From WTAW01 sp964540205 (GTDB taxonomy: Bacteria; Acidobacteriota; Aminicenantia; Aminicenantales; Aminicenantaceae), in the NCBI GenBank assembly GCA_964540205.1, contig CAZIMJ010000331.1, forward strand, positions 1-28,674: a stretch of DNA of 28,674 nucleotides. The letters run 5' to 3'. The notes under the pieces are model-generated. The model was given only the letters and a program-made list of their open reading frames with translations, made no database searches and was not told the DNA's origin. The position numbers and the translations under genes were made by a program. Positions 6,832 to 14,761 of this stretch are shown here, one piece after another. How positions within the stretch are numbered: position 1 is the first letter of the stretch; each line of letters begins with the position of its first letter.

Positions 6832-8763
6832 CTATTGGCCCCCGAAACGTGCGAGAATATCCGAATTGATCTTGAGGAATATGTCATATCTAATCTGCAC
6901 GCCTATTTCTTCCCTAATCTTTGACATGCAGGAGATAAAAAATTTATTTTTTTTCGTCTCAAGAAAATTTTCACGCTCCGTTTCATAATTCTCCTGAAGC
7001 GTAGCCTCTGTGACTTCTTTTCGGTCGAGAATACGAAGGAGCACATAACCGGTAGCATACTCTATGGGATCGCTGGCTTCATTCAAAGGCAGAGAAAAAG
7101 CCTTTTCGTCGACTTCTACGTTTTCACCGATAACGCTCAAATATCCTCCTCGTTTGTGTTCATCAGCAGTCTTGTACTCCAGACCATAATTACTGGCGAG
7201 GCTTTCGAGATCTAAGTTGGTCAGTTCTGCTTTGATGGACTTCATTGTTTCGTAAGCCTTTTCTTTCTTCTTCTCTGCGGCGAGGTCTTCTTCCACCTTG
7301 TCTTCAACCTCTTCGAGTAACGCTGCGCGAGGGGATGTGATCCCACGAAGCTGCGCTAATCCCGTTCCTTTATAGGTGTAGACAGGTGTTGAGATCGCGT
7401 TTTCCTCGAGCTGAAAGAGAGCCGTGCTTACGGAGCCCGATGGATCGATCTCCTCTGCGAAAGATTCTCCGTTTGAAACGGGCCCAGTGCTTTTGACCAT
7501 ATACCCCAATGTTTGTGCCGCCACGTCCAGGCTCTTTTCCTTTAGAGCGTTTTTTTCCAGGCCTGCAACTCTTTTTTCGATCAATTCTCTTGCTTTTTGG
7601 TCATTGAGGATATTTGTGATCTGATCTTTTACCTCTGCAAGGGGTTTTTGTATCGCCGCTTCTTTTTCTGTCACCTTGAGGATCGCTGCACCTTCATCCA
7701 GCTCGAGAGGTTGGGACATCTCGCCGACTTCCAGGTTGGCGATCTCTTCTTGTTCTTGTGTGGATAAAGACCGCCACTCGAATAGGCCCCAGTCGCCCGA
7801 ATCTCCAGCTTTCCCGTCCTTGGAATGAATTTTTGCCATATTCCCGAAATCCTCTCCCTCGTTGACCCTGTTCTGGATGTTCCGCATCTCTGTCAAAACG
7901 CGCGCTCTCTCTTTCTCCTCATACGGAATATAGATTCGGCCGACTCTCACCTTTTCCGGTTCGGTGAATTGAGGCTCATTGTTGTTGTAGTAATCCTCAA
8001 TTTCCGAGTCGGTAAGCTCCACGTCCTTTTTGAAATCCTCGATGTTGAAAAAGACATAATCGGCTTCACGTTTTTCAGGGATCCTGTAGTTGTCCTTGTT
8101 CTTTTCAAAAAATGCATGTTTCTCTTCAAAACTGAACTCATCATCGGATTCGATGTTTGTGATCTCGATGGGCACAAACTCCATCCTGACGCTTTCATTT
8201 GTGTTCTTGTAGTTTTTCCAGAGTTCGCCTTGTGTGAGTGACACACCCGCTGTGAGCATTATGATGGTTTTATCCATCAGGATCTCTTTTTTAAGAGACT
8301 CCTCAAATTCCGACAGAGGGATCCTGTTCCACTCCAATATCTGTTTGTATTCTTCAAAACCGATAAACTGCCCATCCTTTTGAAACACGGGATAACTCTT
8401 GATCTTTTCCCTTAGTTCATCGTTGGAAGTGCCCAGTTTCATTTCTTCAGCGAATTGAATGAGGAGCTCCTGCTGGATGAGCTGCTCAAGCACTTGCTGT
8501 GGAAGGTTGAGTTGCTGTATGTAGTTGGCATTGAGTTCTTTGAATTGTTTCTGCAGGCTTTCGATCCTTTGCCTGAGGTTTTTCACATAAGTGTCTGTTG
8601 ATATTTTTGTTCTTCCAACCGATGCAATGGTGTCCGGATCCCGGGATTCTCCCAGCCTTCCCGCTCCACCCCATACGGCAAATATAGATATGATGAACGC
8701 GGCAACTACGGCCCAGAGAATGGGTGACAGTGATTTCAAGTTTTTACGCATAGATTTCAGCAT
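6832..8763 (-). CDS. membrane-anchored PpiD/SurA-like periplasmic foldase
   Basis: This 643-aa protein has one N-terminal membrane helix (about 14-33), then a SurA-like helical chaperone segment (about 45-200), then a parvulin-type peptidyl-prolyl isomerase domain (about 270-368, with KVRVGRIYIP, GEDFGNMAKIHSKDGKAGDSGDWGLF). A long C-terminal region follows (about 370-643) that may hold a second, degenerate parvulin-like unit. The plan is that of PpiD: a foldase helping proteins emerging from Sec. ATG 8763 has GAGAGG seven bases upstream and overlaps the end of the acyl-CoA dehydrogenase gene by 20 bases, so translation is probably coupled. It is the last gene of the ispH operon and converges on the PlsC-like gene with a 9-base gap. 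Confidence 0.82.
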   Translation of the reverse strand: MLKSMRKNLKSLSPILWAVVAAFIISIFAVWGGAGRLGESRDPDTIASVGRTKISTDTYVKNLRQRIESLQKQFKELNANYIQQLNLPQQVLEQLIQQELLIQFAEEMKLGTSNDELREKIKSYPVFQKDGQFIGFEEYKQILEWNRIPLSEFEESLKKEILMDKTIIMLTAGVSLTQGELWKNYKNTNESVRMEFVPIEITNIESDDEFSFEEKHAFFEKNKDNYRIPEKREADYVFFNIEDFKKDVELTDSEIEDYYNNNEPQFTEPEKVRVGRIYIPYEEKERARVLTEMRNIQNRVNEGEDFGNMAKIHSKDGKAGDSGDWGLFEWRSLSTQEQEEIANLEVGEMSQPLELDEGAAILKVTEKEAAIQKPLAEVKDQITNILNDQKARELIEKRVAGLEKNALKEKSLDVAAQTLGYMVKSTGPVSNGESFAEEIDPSGSVSTALFQLEENAISTPVYTYKGTGLAQLRGITSPRAALLEEVEDKVEEDLAAEKKKEKAYETMKSIKAELTNLDLESLASNYGLEYKTADEHKRGGYLSVIGENVEVDEKAFSLPLNEASDPIEYATGYVLLRILDRKEVTEATLQENYETERENFLETKKNKFFISCMSKIREEIGVQIRYDIFLKINSDILARFGGQ

Positions 8764-9916
8764 TGTCTAACCTCTCTTTGAGTAAGTGTCGGGCGATAAC
8801 GATTCTTTGAACTTCTGAAGTTCCTTCATATATTGCGAGCACTCTGGCATCTCTGTAGATCTGTTCGACAAAAAATTCTTTAGAGTACCCGTAGCCGCCA
8901 TGGATTTGGAGAGCGTGGTATGCGATCCTGTTTGCTGCTTCCGATGCGAACAGCTTGGCCATAGAGGATTCTTTTCCATATGGCTTGCCTAGATCGCGCA
9001 GATTTGCAGCTTTATAGGTCAACAACCGCGCGGCGTCTGTCCATGTAGCCATGTCGGCGATCATGAATTGGATCGCTTGGAAATCTGAGATCTTTTTTCC
9101 AAAGGCCTCTCTTCCCTTGGCATATTTGACGGCTTCATCAAGGGCCCTCTGGGAAAGGCCCACAGATTGAGCTGCGATTCCAATTCTCGAGTTGTCCAGT
9201 CCCTGGAATGCGATGGCTACGCCCTGCCCTTCTTCGCCCAACATGTTTTCCGCAGGGATCTGGCAGTTATCAAGGATCACTTCTGCAGTCAGCGAAGCAT
9301 GCAATCCCATTTTTTCTTCGATCTTAGCTACATGAAAACCTGGCGTTTCGCTATCCACGATGAAAGCGTTGATCTTTCTTTTCTCTCCAGGGGGAGTGTC
9401 TGCTAAGGCGAAGAGTATGAACGCTTCGGCGTCGTTTCCTGTAGTAACCCAGCTTTTAGTTCCGTTTAGAATGTAGACATCTCCCTCTCTCCTGGCCTTG
9501 GTCTTCAGGTTTGTGGCATCTGAACCCGCCCCGGGTTCGGTTAAGCTGAATGCTCCGACGATGTCGCCGCTGGCCGCTTTGGGCAGGTATTGTTGCTTCT
9601 GGCCCTCATTCCCGAATTGGAGTAGGGAACTGGAGAAAAGGGAACAATGCACTGAGATAATGACAGCCAATGAGGGGAAAACACGGCTTATCTCCTCGAT
9701 AACCAAAGCCGTGGAGAGACTGTCTGTTTTTATGCCTCCGTATTCGGAAGGGATGGCCATTCCCAGCACACCGATCTCTCCCAGTTTTTGCAGGAGCTCC
9801 TTGGGGAAAATACGGTTTTCTTCCATATGTTTAACATGAGGCAAGATCTCTTTTTGGGCGAACTCTCTGATCATTTCTTGGAGTAGCTTTTGGTCTTCTG
9901 AGAGTTCGAAATTCAT
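8744..9916 (-). CDS. acyl-CoA dehydrogenase
   Basis: This encodes a 390-aa FAD enzyme of the acyl-CoA dehydrogenase family, full length. The N-terminal helical domain begins with FELSEDQKLLQEMIREFA. The central region has the FAD/substrate signatures SLTEPGAGSDATNLKTKA and GTKSWVTTGNDA, and the catalytic base lies in IYEGTSE (about E364), the position used by short-chain/butyryl-CoA dehydrogenases. It oxidises acyl-CoA to enoyl-CoA and passes electrons to ETF. The start has GAGGT six bases upstream. It lies 47 bases after the HIT gene and overlaps the next gene by 20 bases. Chain length (butyryl or branched-chain) cannot be decided; no ETF genes are in the window. Confidence 0.93.
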   Translation of the reverse strand: MNFELSEDQKLLQEMIREFAQKEILPHVKHMEENRIFPKELLQKLGEIGVLGMAIPSEYGGIKTDSLSTALVIEEISRVFPSLAVIISVHCSLFSSSLLQFGNEGQKQQYLPKAASGDIVGAFSLTEPGAGSDATNLKTKARREGDVYILNGTKSWVTTGNDAEAFILFALADTPPGEKRKINAFIVDSETPGFHVAKIEEKMGLHASLTAEVILDNCQIPAENMLGEEGQGVAIAFQGLDNSRIGIAAQSVGLSQRALDEAVKYAKGREAFGKKISDFQAIQFMIADMATWTDAARLLTYKAANLRDLGKPYGKESSMAKLFASEAANRIAYHALQIHGGYGYSKEFFVEQIYRDARVLAIYEGTSEVQRIVIARHLLKERLDNAEIYA

Positions 9917-9963
9917 GGCTGACCTCGCGAATGGAATGTTTTACCGGTTGTGACTGAGACTCC

Positions 9964-10452
9964 CTATTCTCCTTTGTGGAAGAGATGTACAAGTTTATCA
10001 TAGGAAGAATCCACACCCTCTATGACGACTTTGGTCTTTCCGATGAGGGGCATAAAATTTGAATCTCCTGTCCAACGGGGGATCACATGAAGATGATAAT
10101 GATCGGCTACACCCGCGCCAGCGCTCCGCCCTATGTTCATGCCTGTGTTGAATCCATGGGGACGATAGTGCTGTCTCAATGTTTTTATGCTGAATTTAAG
10201 CAGGTCTGTCATCTCATCTGTGGCATTTTTGTCTGCTTTTTCGATCGAGTCAATGTGCATGTTGGGAGCGATCATCAAGTGCCCGGGTGTGTATGGATAT
10301 CTGTTTAAGATGATAAAATTGTGCTCTCCCCTGTAAAGGATGTATGCCTCCCTGTTTTCCTTCATATTTATGGCTTGGCAGAAGATGCATTCCTTCATCT
10401 TGGACGCTTCCTTGACGTATTCTTCCCTCCAGGGAGCTGTAATGTACTTCAT
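9964..10452 (-). CDS. HIT-family nucleotide hydrolase/phosphorylase
   Basis: This 162-aa HIT protein carries the histidine triad HYHLHV (H118, H120, H122) followed by IPRW. An N-terminal C-x2-C pair (C22, C25) may bind zinc, as in several HIT hydrolases. The N-terminal APWREEYV resembles the Ap4A phosphorylase/hydrolase-like branch of the family, which clears dinucleoside polyphosphates. Its ATG overlaps the stop of the HU gene (TAATG), so it is translationally coupled. GHLMIAPNMHI (57-67) is the usual HIT strand. Family is certain; the exact nucleotide substrate is not. Confidence 0.9.
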   Translation of the reverse strand: MKYITAPWREEYVKEASKMKECIFCQAINMKENREAYILYRGEHNFIILNRYPYTPGHLMIAPNMHIDSIEKADKNATDEMTDLLKFSIKTLRQHYRPHGFNTGMNIGRSAGAGVADHYHLHVIPRWTGDSNFMPLIGKTKVVIEGVDSSYDKLVHLFHKGE

Positions 10453-10727
10453 TATTTATTGATCATGCTCTTTAGGAGTTTGCTCGGTTTGAAATACAAC
10501 ACTTTTTTTGGAGGAACCTGGACAGGTTCACCCGTCCGGGGATTTCTTCCTGAGCGTGCATGTCTTTGTCGGAATCGAAAACTTCCAAATCCTCTCAGCT
10601 CAATTTCTTCTCCTCTCTGGAGGGCATCTTTGATCATCTGAAAAAAGAGATTGACACCTGTTTCTGACTCTTGTTTGGAAACGTTCATTTCCTTGGCGAT
10701 TTGGTTGATTAAATCAGCTTTTATCAT
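10452..10727 (-). CDS. HU/IHF-family DNA-binding protein
   Basis: This 91-aa protein has the complete HU/IHF fold: N-terminal helices (MIKADLINQIAKEMNVSKQE), the GEEIELRGFGSF turn, and the beta-arm RSGRNPRTGEPVQVPPK that inserts into the DNA minor groove, ending in YFKPSKLLK. The arm reads RNPRTGEPV, seen in both HU and IHF, so the subtype is open. The gene overlaps the end of the S1 gene by 14 bases and has a strong AGGAGG site within it. As an architectural protein it could assist DNA bending at sigma-54 promoters such as the one at 22272, though nothing here shows that directly. Confidence 0.93.
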   Translation of the reverse strand: MIKADLINQIAKEMNVSKQESETGVNLFFQMIKDALQRGEEIELRGFGSFRFRQRHARSGRNPRTGEPVQVPPKKVLYFKPSKLLKSMINK

Positions 10728-12483
10728 CCTTTTCCTCCTTTGTTTTCTCCTTTTTTTTCGTTGTTTTTTTAGGGGTGCTGATGGTTTTGAGTTGATCCTT
10801 CATGATATCACCGAGAGTATGTCTGCCGTCTTGGCTTCTCACATATTTTTGATACTCCATTTTCTGCAATTCGAACTGAGCTTGCTTAAAGCTCAGCGAT
10901 ATCTTTTTGTCTTTTTGGCTCAGCTTGATGATCTTTGCCAGTTTCTCTTCCCCCAGGGAGAAGATTTCTGCAGGGTCTTCGATCTTCTTTTCATCCAGTT
11001 CTGAAAGGAAGACAACGCCCTCTATCCCAGGGATGATCTCCACAAAAATACCAAAGCTTACCAGCCTGACGATCTTGACATTCACCAGGTCTCCGACTTT
11101 ATGTCTCTCGAAAAAATCTTCCCAGATATCTCCTTCCAGCTGTTTAATACCAAGGGATAATTTCTGCTTATCCACATCAATGTTCAGGATGATGGCTTCG
11201 ATTTCGTCCCCGGCTTTCAGCTTGTCGGAGGAGTGTTTGATCTTTTCCCAACTGATATCCGAGATGTGGATGAGGCCTTCAATTCCCTTTTCCACCTCCA
11301 TGAATGCGCCAAAGTCAGTGATGCTCGTGACCGTGCCTTTAACCCTTGATCCTGGACTGTAAGTCTGCTTGAAGACCTCAAGAGGGTGAGGGCTGACTTG
11401 CTTAAGTCCTAGCGATATTCTTTTTGTCTCTGGATCGAGGTTCAGGATGGTCACCGTGACCTCTTCCCCTACTGCGAGAATTTTTTTAGGATGGACGAGT
11501 TTTCTGGACCAGGTCAAGTCAGAGACGTGAACCAATCCTTCCACTCCTGGTTCCAGTTCCACAAAGGCACCAAAGTCTGTGAGGCCTACTACTTTTCCGG
11601 TGATCTTTTGGCCCGTAAAGTACCTGGTTTCGATGGTCTGCCATGGATCCGGGATCAGCTGTTTATACCCGAGAGAGATTTTTTCTTCCTTTTCATCGAA
11701 GTCGAGAATGACAACTTCGATGTCTTGGCCCGTCTCAAAGATCTCTGAGGGATAATTGATCTTTCCCCATGACATATCAGAGATATGAAGAAGGCCTTCG
11801 ATTCCCCCCAAGTCCACAAATGCGCCGAAATTCGTCAGAGATTTTATTTTGCCCCTGATCTTTTTCCCGCGACTCAGCTGGTCGAAGACACGTTTTTTTC
11901 TCTTCTCTCTTTCATCCTGCAGGAGGAGCTTTCTGGAGAGAACCGCATTCTCTGATTTGCGGTCGAACTTTATGACCTTGAATTTATAAATATTCCCGAT
12001 TATTTTTTCCGGGTCTTTGACAGGTCGGACATCCGCGTGGGAATCGGGGAGGAATGTCTCTATTCCGACGTTTACACTGAAGCCATTCCGGATCTTGTTT
12101 GTAATCTTGCCCACGATCCAGTTGCTCCGGAGAAAAGCGGTCTCCAGGTTATCCAATGCTTTTTGTTCGATGGCTCTTTTCCTGGAAAGGTAAAGGTATC
12201 CTTCTCGAAGATTGCTCTTCTCCAAGATCGCTTCGATTTCACTCCCGGGCTCTAAAGCGTTGATATCCTTGGTGTCTCCGAACTCTTCCAAAGGGATGAT
12301 CCCTTCGGATTTTGAGCCAACGTCCACAAGAACATGGGTTGGAGTGACTTTGATCACCTTCCCCTTGAGAAGTTTCCCTGGGCTCAGTTCTTTGGCGCTG
12401 AATTGGTACTGATCTAGAAGATCTTCGTACTCTTTGGATGAGATGTTATCTTCTTTGTTGGTGTTTTTCGTTAACTCTGACAT
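10714..12483 (-). CDS. rpsA: 30S ribosomal protein S1-like, six S1 repeats
   Basis: This 589-aa protein consists of six tandem S1 RNA-binding domains. Repeats 3-5 are the most typical (NFGAFVDLGGIEGLLHISD, DFGAFVELEPGVEGLVHVSD, DFGAFMEVEKGIEGLIHISD); repeats 1, 2 and 6 are more divergent, with repeat 2 shortened. This is the E. coli-type six-domain layout, in which the first domains dock on the ribosome and the rest bind mRNA. The tail is Lys/Thr rich (TPKKTTKKKEKTKEEK). It overlaps ispH by 13 bases and HU by 14. The ispH-S1 adjacency is known from other bacteria; in some clostridia the two are fused into one protein. Confidence 0.92.
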   Translation of the reverse strand: MSELTKNTNKEDNISSKEYEDLLDQYQFSAKELSPGKLLKGKVIKVTPTHVLVDVGSKSEGIIPLEEFGDTKDINALEPGSEIEAILEKSNLREGYLYLSRKRAIEQKALDNLETAFLRSNWIVGKITNKIRNGFSVNVGIETFLPDSHADVRPVKDPEKIIGNIYKFKVIKFDRKSENAVLSRKLLLQDEREKRKKRVFDQLSRGKKIRGKIKSLTNFGAFVDLGGIEGLLHISDMSWGKINYPSEIFETGQDIEVVILDFDEKEEKISLGYKQLIPDPWQTIETRYFTGQKITGKVVGLTDFGAFVELEPGVEGLVHVSDLTWSRKLVHPKKILAVGEEVTVTILNLDPETKRISLGLKQVSPHPLEVFKQTYSPGSRVKGTVTSITDFGAFMEVEKGIEGLIHISDISWEKIKHSSDKLKAGDEIEAIILNIDVDKQKLSLGIKQLEGDIWEDFFERHKVGDLVNVKIVRLVSFGIFVEIIPGIEGVVFLSELDEKKIEDPAEIFSLGEEKLAKIIKLSQKDKKISLSFKQAQFELQKMEYQKYVRSQDGRHTLGDIMKDQLKTISTPKKTTKKKEKTKEEKDDKS

Positions 12484-13349
12484 TGAACTATCTTCTCCCT
12501 ATGAATTTGCCGTTCGAAGTTAGATTTGATCCTGGCGACTGCCTCTTCGATCGCTTCCGGAGGCGTGGAAGCTCCTCCGGAAAGCCCGATTTTTTTTGCT
12601 CCCTTTAACATTTCAGACGTGATTTGTGCTGAATTCTCAATAAAGTGAGTGTTTGGCAGGACTCTCTTCGAAATTTGATATAATTTGTGTGTGTTTGAGC
12701 TGTTTTTTCCCCCTACGATAAAGAGTGTATCCACTCGAGAAGCTAGCTTGGATGTGGATTTTTGACGCGTTTGCGTCGACTGACAGATCGTGTTAAAGAC
12801 TTTAAGCTCCTCTGTCCTTTCTATGAGGGCAGCAACGACTTTTTGGAAGAGGTTCATGTCCTGTGTGGACTGAACCAGAACTGCCCGTCTTTTTTTCTTG
12901 GGCATCTTTTGGGCCTGTGCCTCCGACTCGACGATGATCCCTTTTCCCCGGCTGTATCCGATGAGACCTCTACTTTCCGGGTGATTTTTGTTGCCGACAA
13001 TGACGATCTCTTCCTCTTCCTTAGCCAGCGCTTCTACAAGCCTCTGGATCCGCTTGACGATCGGACAGGTGGCATCGACGATCTTGATGTTTTTCTCTTC
13101 GATCTTTTTATATATATCCGGGGAAACACCGTGGCTCCTGATGATCACGGTGCCCACTGTGAGCTCATCCATGTCTTCCAGAGATCGAATACCTTGCTGC
13201 TCGAGGTCAGATATGACCTGGGGGTTGTGGATCAGGTCTCCTAGAGTGAAGACCTTTCCCTTTTCCTTAGAAAGGGTTTCTTTCGCGATCTGTATAGCTC
13301 TTTTGACTCCGTAACACAGTCCTGAATCTTTTGCGATGATTATTTCCAT
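12471..13349 (-). CDS. ispH: 4-hydroxy-3-methylbut-2-enyl diphosphate reductase
   Basis: This 292-aa IspH/LytB enzyme does the last step of the MEP pathway, making IPP and DMAPP. The three cysteines that hold the iron-sulfur cluster are C12 (GLCYGVKRA), C95 (DATCPIV) and C189 (TICQSTQTRQ). Substrate residues H41, H73 (IRSHGV), H123 and catalytic E125 (NHPES) and SSNT (217-220) are all present. The N-terminal motif has Leu-Cys-Tyr where Phe-Cys-Phe is common. It is the first gene of the operon, 23 bases from a predicted transcript start, with a weak GGAA ribosome site. MEP-pathway isoprenoid synthesis is therefore used by this organism. Confidence 0.96.
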   Translation of the reverse strand: MEIIIAKDSGLCYGVKRAIQIAKETLSKEKGKVFTLGDLIHNPQVISDLEQQGIRSLEDMDELTVGTVIIRSHGVSPDIYKKIEEKNIKIVDATCPIVKRIQRLVEALAKEEEEIVIVGNKNHPESRGLIGYSRGKGIIVESEAQAQKMPKKKRRAVLVQSTQDMNLFQKVVAALIERTEELKVFNTICQSTQTRQKSTSKLASRVDTLFIVGGKNSSNTHKLYQISKRVLPNTHFIENSAQITSEMLKGAKKIGLSGGASTPPEAIEEAVARIKSNFERQIHREKIVQCQS

Positions 13350-13372
13350 TTTTCCAGTTTAAACGATGCAAT

Positions 13373-13401
13373 ATACTATCCTAGATGATGATGTTTGTCA
13401 A
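13373..13401 (-). promoter_or_regulatory. sigma-70 promoter of the ispH operon
   Basis: On the minus strand TTGACA (13401-13396) is followed by a 17-base spacer and TAGTAT (13378-13373). The -35 is perfect and the -10 matches four of six. The predicted start lies near 13366, upstream of ispH at 13349. It begins only about 30 bases after the preceding M14 gene ends, and I see no terminator between, so read-through from that operon is possible. Confidence 0.65.
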
Positions 13402-13432
13402 TCCTAAATATAGGTAAAAACTTAACTTAGCT

Positions 13433-14587
13433 TCATTTTGGTGAGTGAAGATAGAGACCGATTCCTCGCTCGTTCACCGTCTGGGCAGGTGGAAAGTTAC
13501 CGATATCGATGGCCAGGTCCGGGTTGAGCTCCCGCAATCCCGATACTAGAGCATGAACGGCAGCTAGGTGGCGGGCTACCCGTTCCTTGATGGGAATACC
13601 GTCCTCACTGTAGGGGACAAAGAGCAGCCCCAGCCGGGATGCTTTCGCATAGTTGGGATCCTTGCCTTCAACGATCAGGGCCTCTGAAGGTTTTCCCTTG
13701 AGTCGTCCGTGGGAAGCGTTGGTCGTTTCAAGAAGGATCGCCATCGTCTTGGTGAAATCTCCCCATTCACGGTGGCTGAGACCCCGGAGACTGGGTGGTG
13801 AAGCTTCCATTCGTATGTCCATACCTTCCATCTGGAGTTCCATGCTGGCAATGGCTGCCAGTTCCGCGCTGTTTTCATGAAAGACAATGGCGTTGACCAC
13901 AGGATATTCTGGAGCCGCCTCATGGAGGTCGAGGGATAAGTCGATCTCCTCTTTTATGATAAGTTGTACGATCCCAAAGGCGATTTTCTCAGTCAGATGT
14001 CCCTTTTCCTTGCCCGGGTAACTTCTGTTGAGATTGCGGACCTCTGCTCCAGAGAGGGCCTGTCCTGCAGCGTTGGTGAAAAGTGTTGGATCTGGCCATT
14101 GGTGGATGGGATTTGTCAAGCGCGATCCAAAACGGAACCATCTTGTCCCTCCGGGAGTTTCGATAGAAAACTTTTGGGGATTCCCTTCAAATGGATCGTC
14201 ATGTGTGAAACCGCTGAGATTGGCTTGCGGCACGATGAAGACCGTTCCTCTGGAAACGTTGATATTTTCAAGAAGGAGGACAGCTGTTATGAATCCTGCT
14301 GGTTCATTGGGGTGGGTCCCCCCCAGGATGAGAAGATTCCCCCCTTCCTCTTCCCCCTTAAAGCAGTACACATCAGTGTCACCTGGGGTGTCGGCCAGTT
14401 GTGGGAAATATTCGCTGAGCTTTGTTTGTATGGTCAATCCTGCGCTCGGGTAAAAGGTGTCCTTTTGATGCATGCTCAAGAACTGGGAGCCTGTCAACCA
14501 ACACAGCGTTGCGGTTAAACCAAAAAGGCCAAGTGCGATGACATGATGTTTTTTGATCTTTGCTTTTATTGGAATAAATATCGACAT
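13433..14587 (-). CDS. membrane-anchored M14-like succinylglutamate desuccinylase/aspartoacylase-family hydrolase
   Basis: This 384-aa protein has one N-terminal hydrophobic helix (about 15-36), so the catalytic part is predicted to face the periplasm. The zinc site of the AstE/ASPA (M14-related) family is visible: H92 and E95 in GGTHPNEPAG and H222 in DLHEAAPE. The substrate arginine/asparagine patch RNLNRSYPG (184-192) is also present. Family members deacylate N-acyl amino acids (N-succinylglutamate, N-acetylaspartate) or trim carboxy-terminal residues. It is the last gene after the DctM permease and the 48-aa membrane protein. That context suggests it acts on the same compounds that are imported. 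Family strong, substrate unknown. Confidence 0.82.
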   Translation of the reverse strand: MSIFIPIKAKIKKHHVIALGLFGLTATLCWLTGSQFLSMHQKDTFYPSAGLTIQTKLSEYFPQLADTPGDTDVYCFKGEEEGGNLLILGGTHPNEPAGFITAVLLLENINVSRGTVFIVPQANLSGFTHDDPFEGNPQKFSIETPGGTRWFRFGSRLTNPIHQWPDPTLFTNAAGQALSGAEVRNLNRSYPGKEKGHLTEKIAFGIVQLIIKEEIDLSLDLHEAAPEYPVVNAIVFHENSAELAAIASMELQMEGMDIRMEASPPSLRGLSHREWGDFTKTMAILLETTNASHGRLKGKPSEALIVEGKDPNYAKASRLGLLFVPYSEDGIPIKERVARHLAAVHALVSGLRELNPDLAIDIGNFPPAQTVNERGIGLYLHSPK

Positions 14588-14605
14588 TTTTTATGAACAA
14601 TCCAG

Positions 14606-14752
14606 TTATTTGATTAGGAAAAGGCGGAGAAGAAACATAATAAGCACGATAGCTGTGCTCACCTGAGCCCAAAACTGTTTTTCCCGGAACAGGTACCAGA
14701 TCAGATTTAGTGTCAAAAACAGGACGATCAAGTGGTAAATTATCTTTATCAT
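14606..14752 (-). CDS. 48-aa two-helix membrane protein between DctM and the M14 hydrolase
   Basis: Reading the minus strand from ATG 14752 to TAA 14606 gives a 48-residue protein: MIKIIYHLIVLFLTLNLIWY, a short polar turn (LFREKQFWAQ), then VSTAIVLIMFLLRLFLIK. This is two hydrophobic helices joined by a basic/polar hairpin. It begins nine bases after the DctM stop and ends 18 bases before the M14 start, exactly filling the gap in a co-directional operon. There is no obvious ribosome site, so translation would depend on coupling. It is far shorter than a DctQ subunit (about 150 aa, four helices), but could be a minimal partner of the permease. I recognise no family. Confidence 0.6.
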   Translation of the reverse strand: MIKIIYHLIVLFLTLNLIWYLFREKQFWAQVSTAIVLIMFLLRLFLIK

Positions 14753-14761
14753 GGAGTTATC

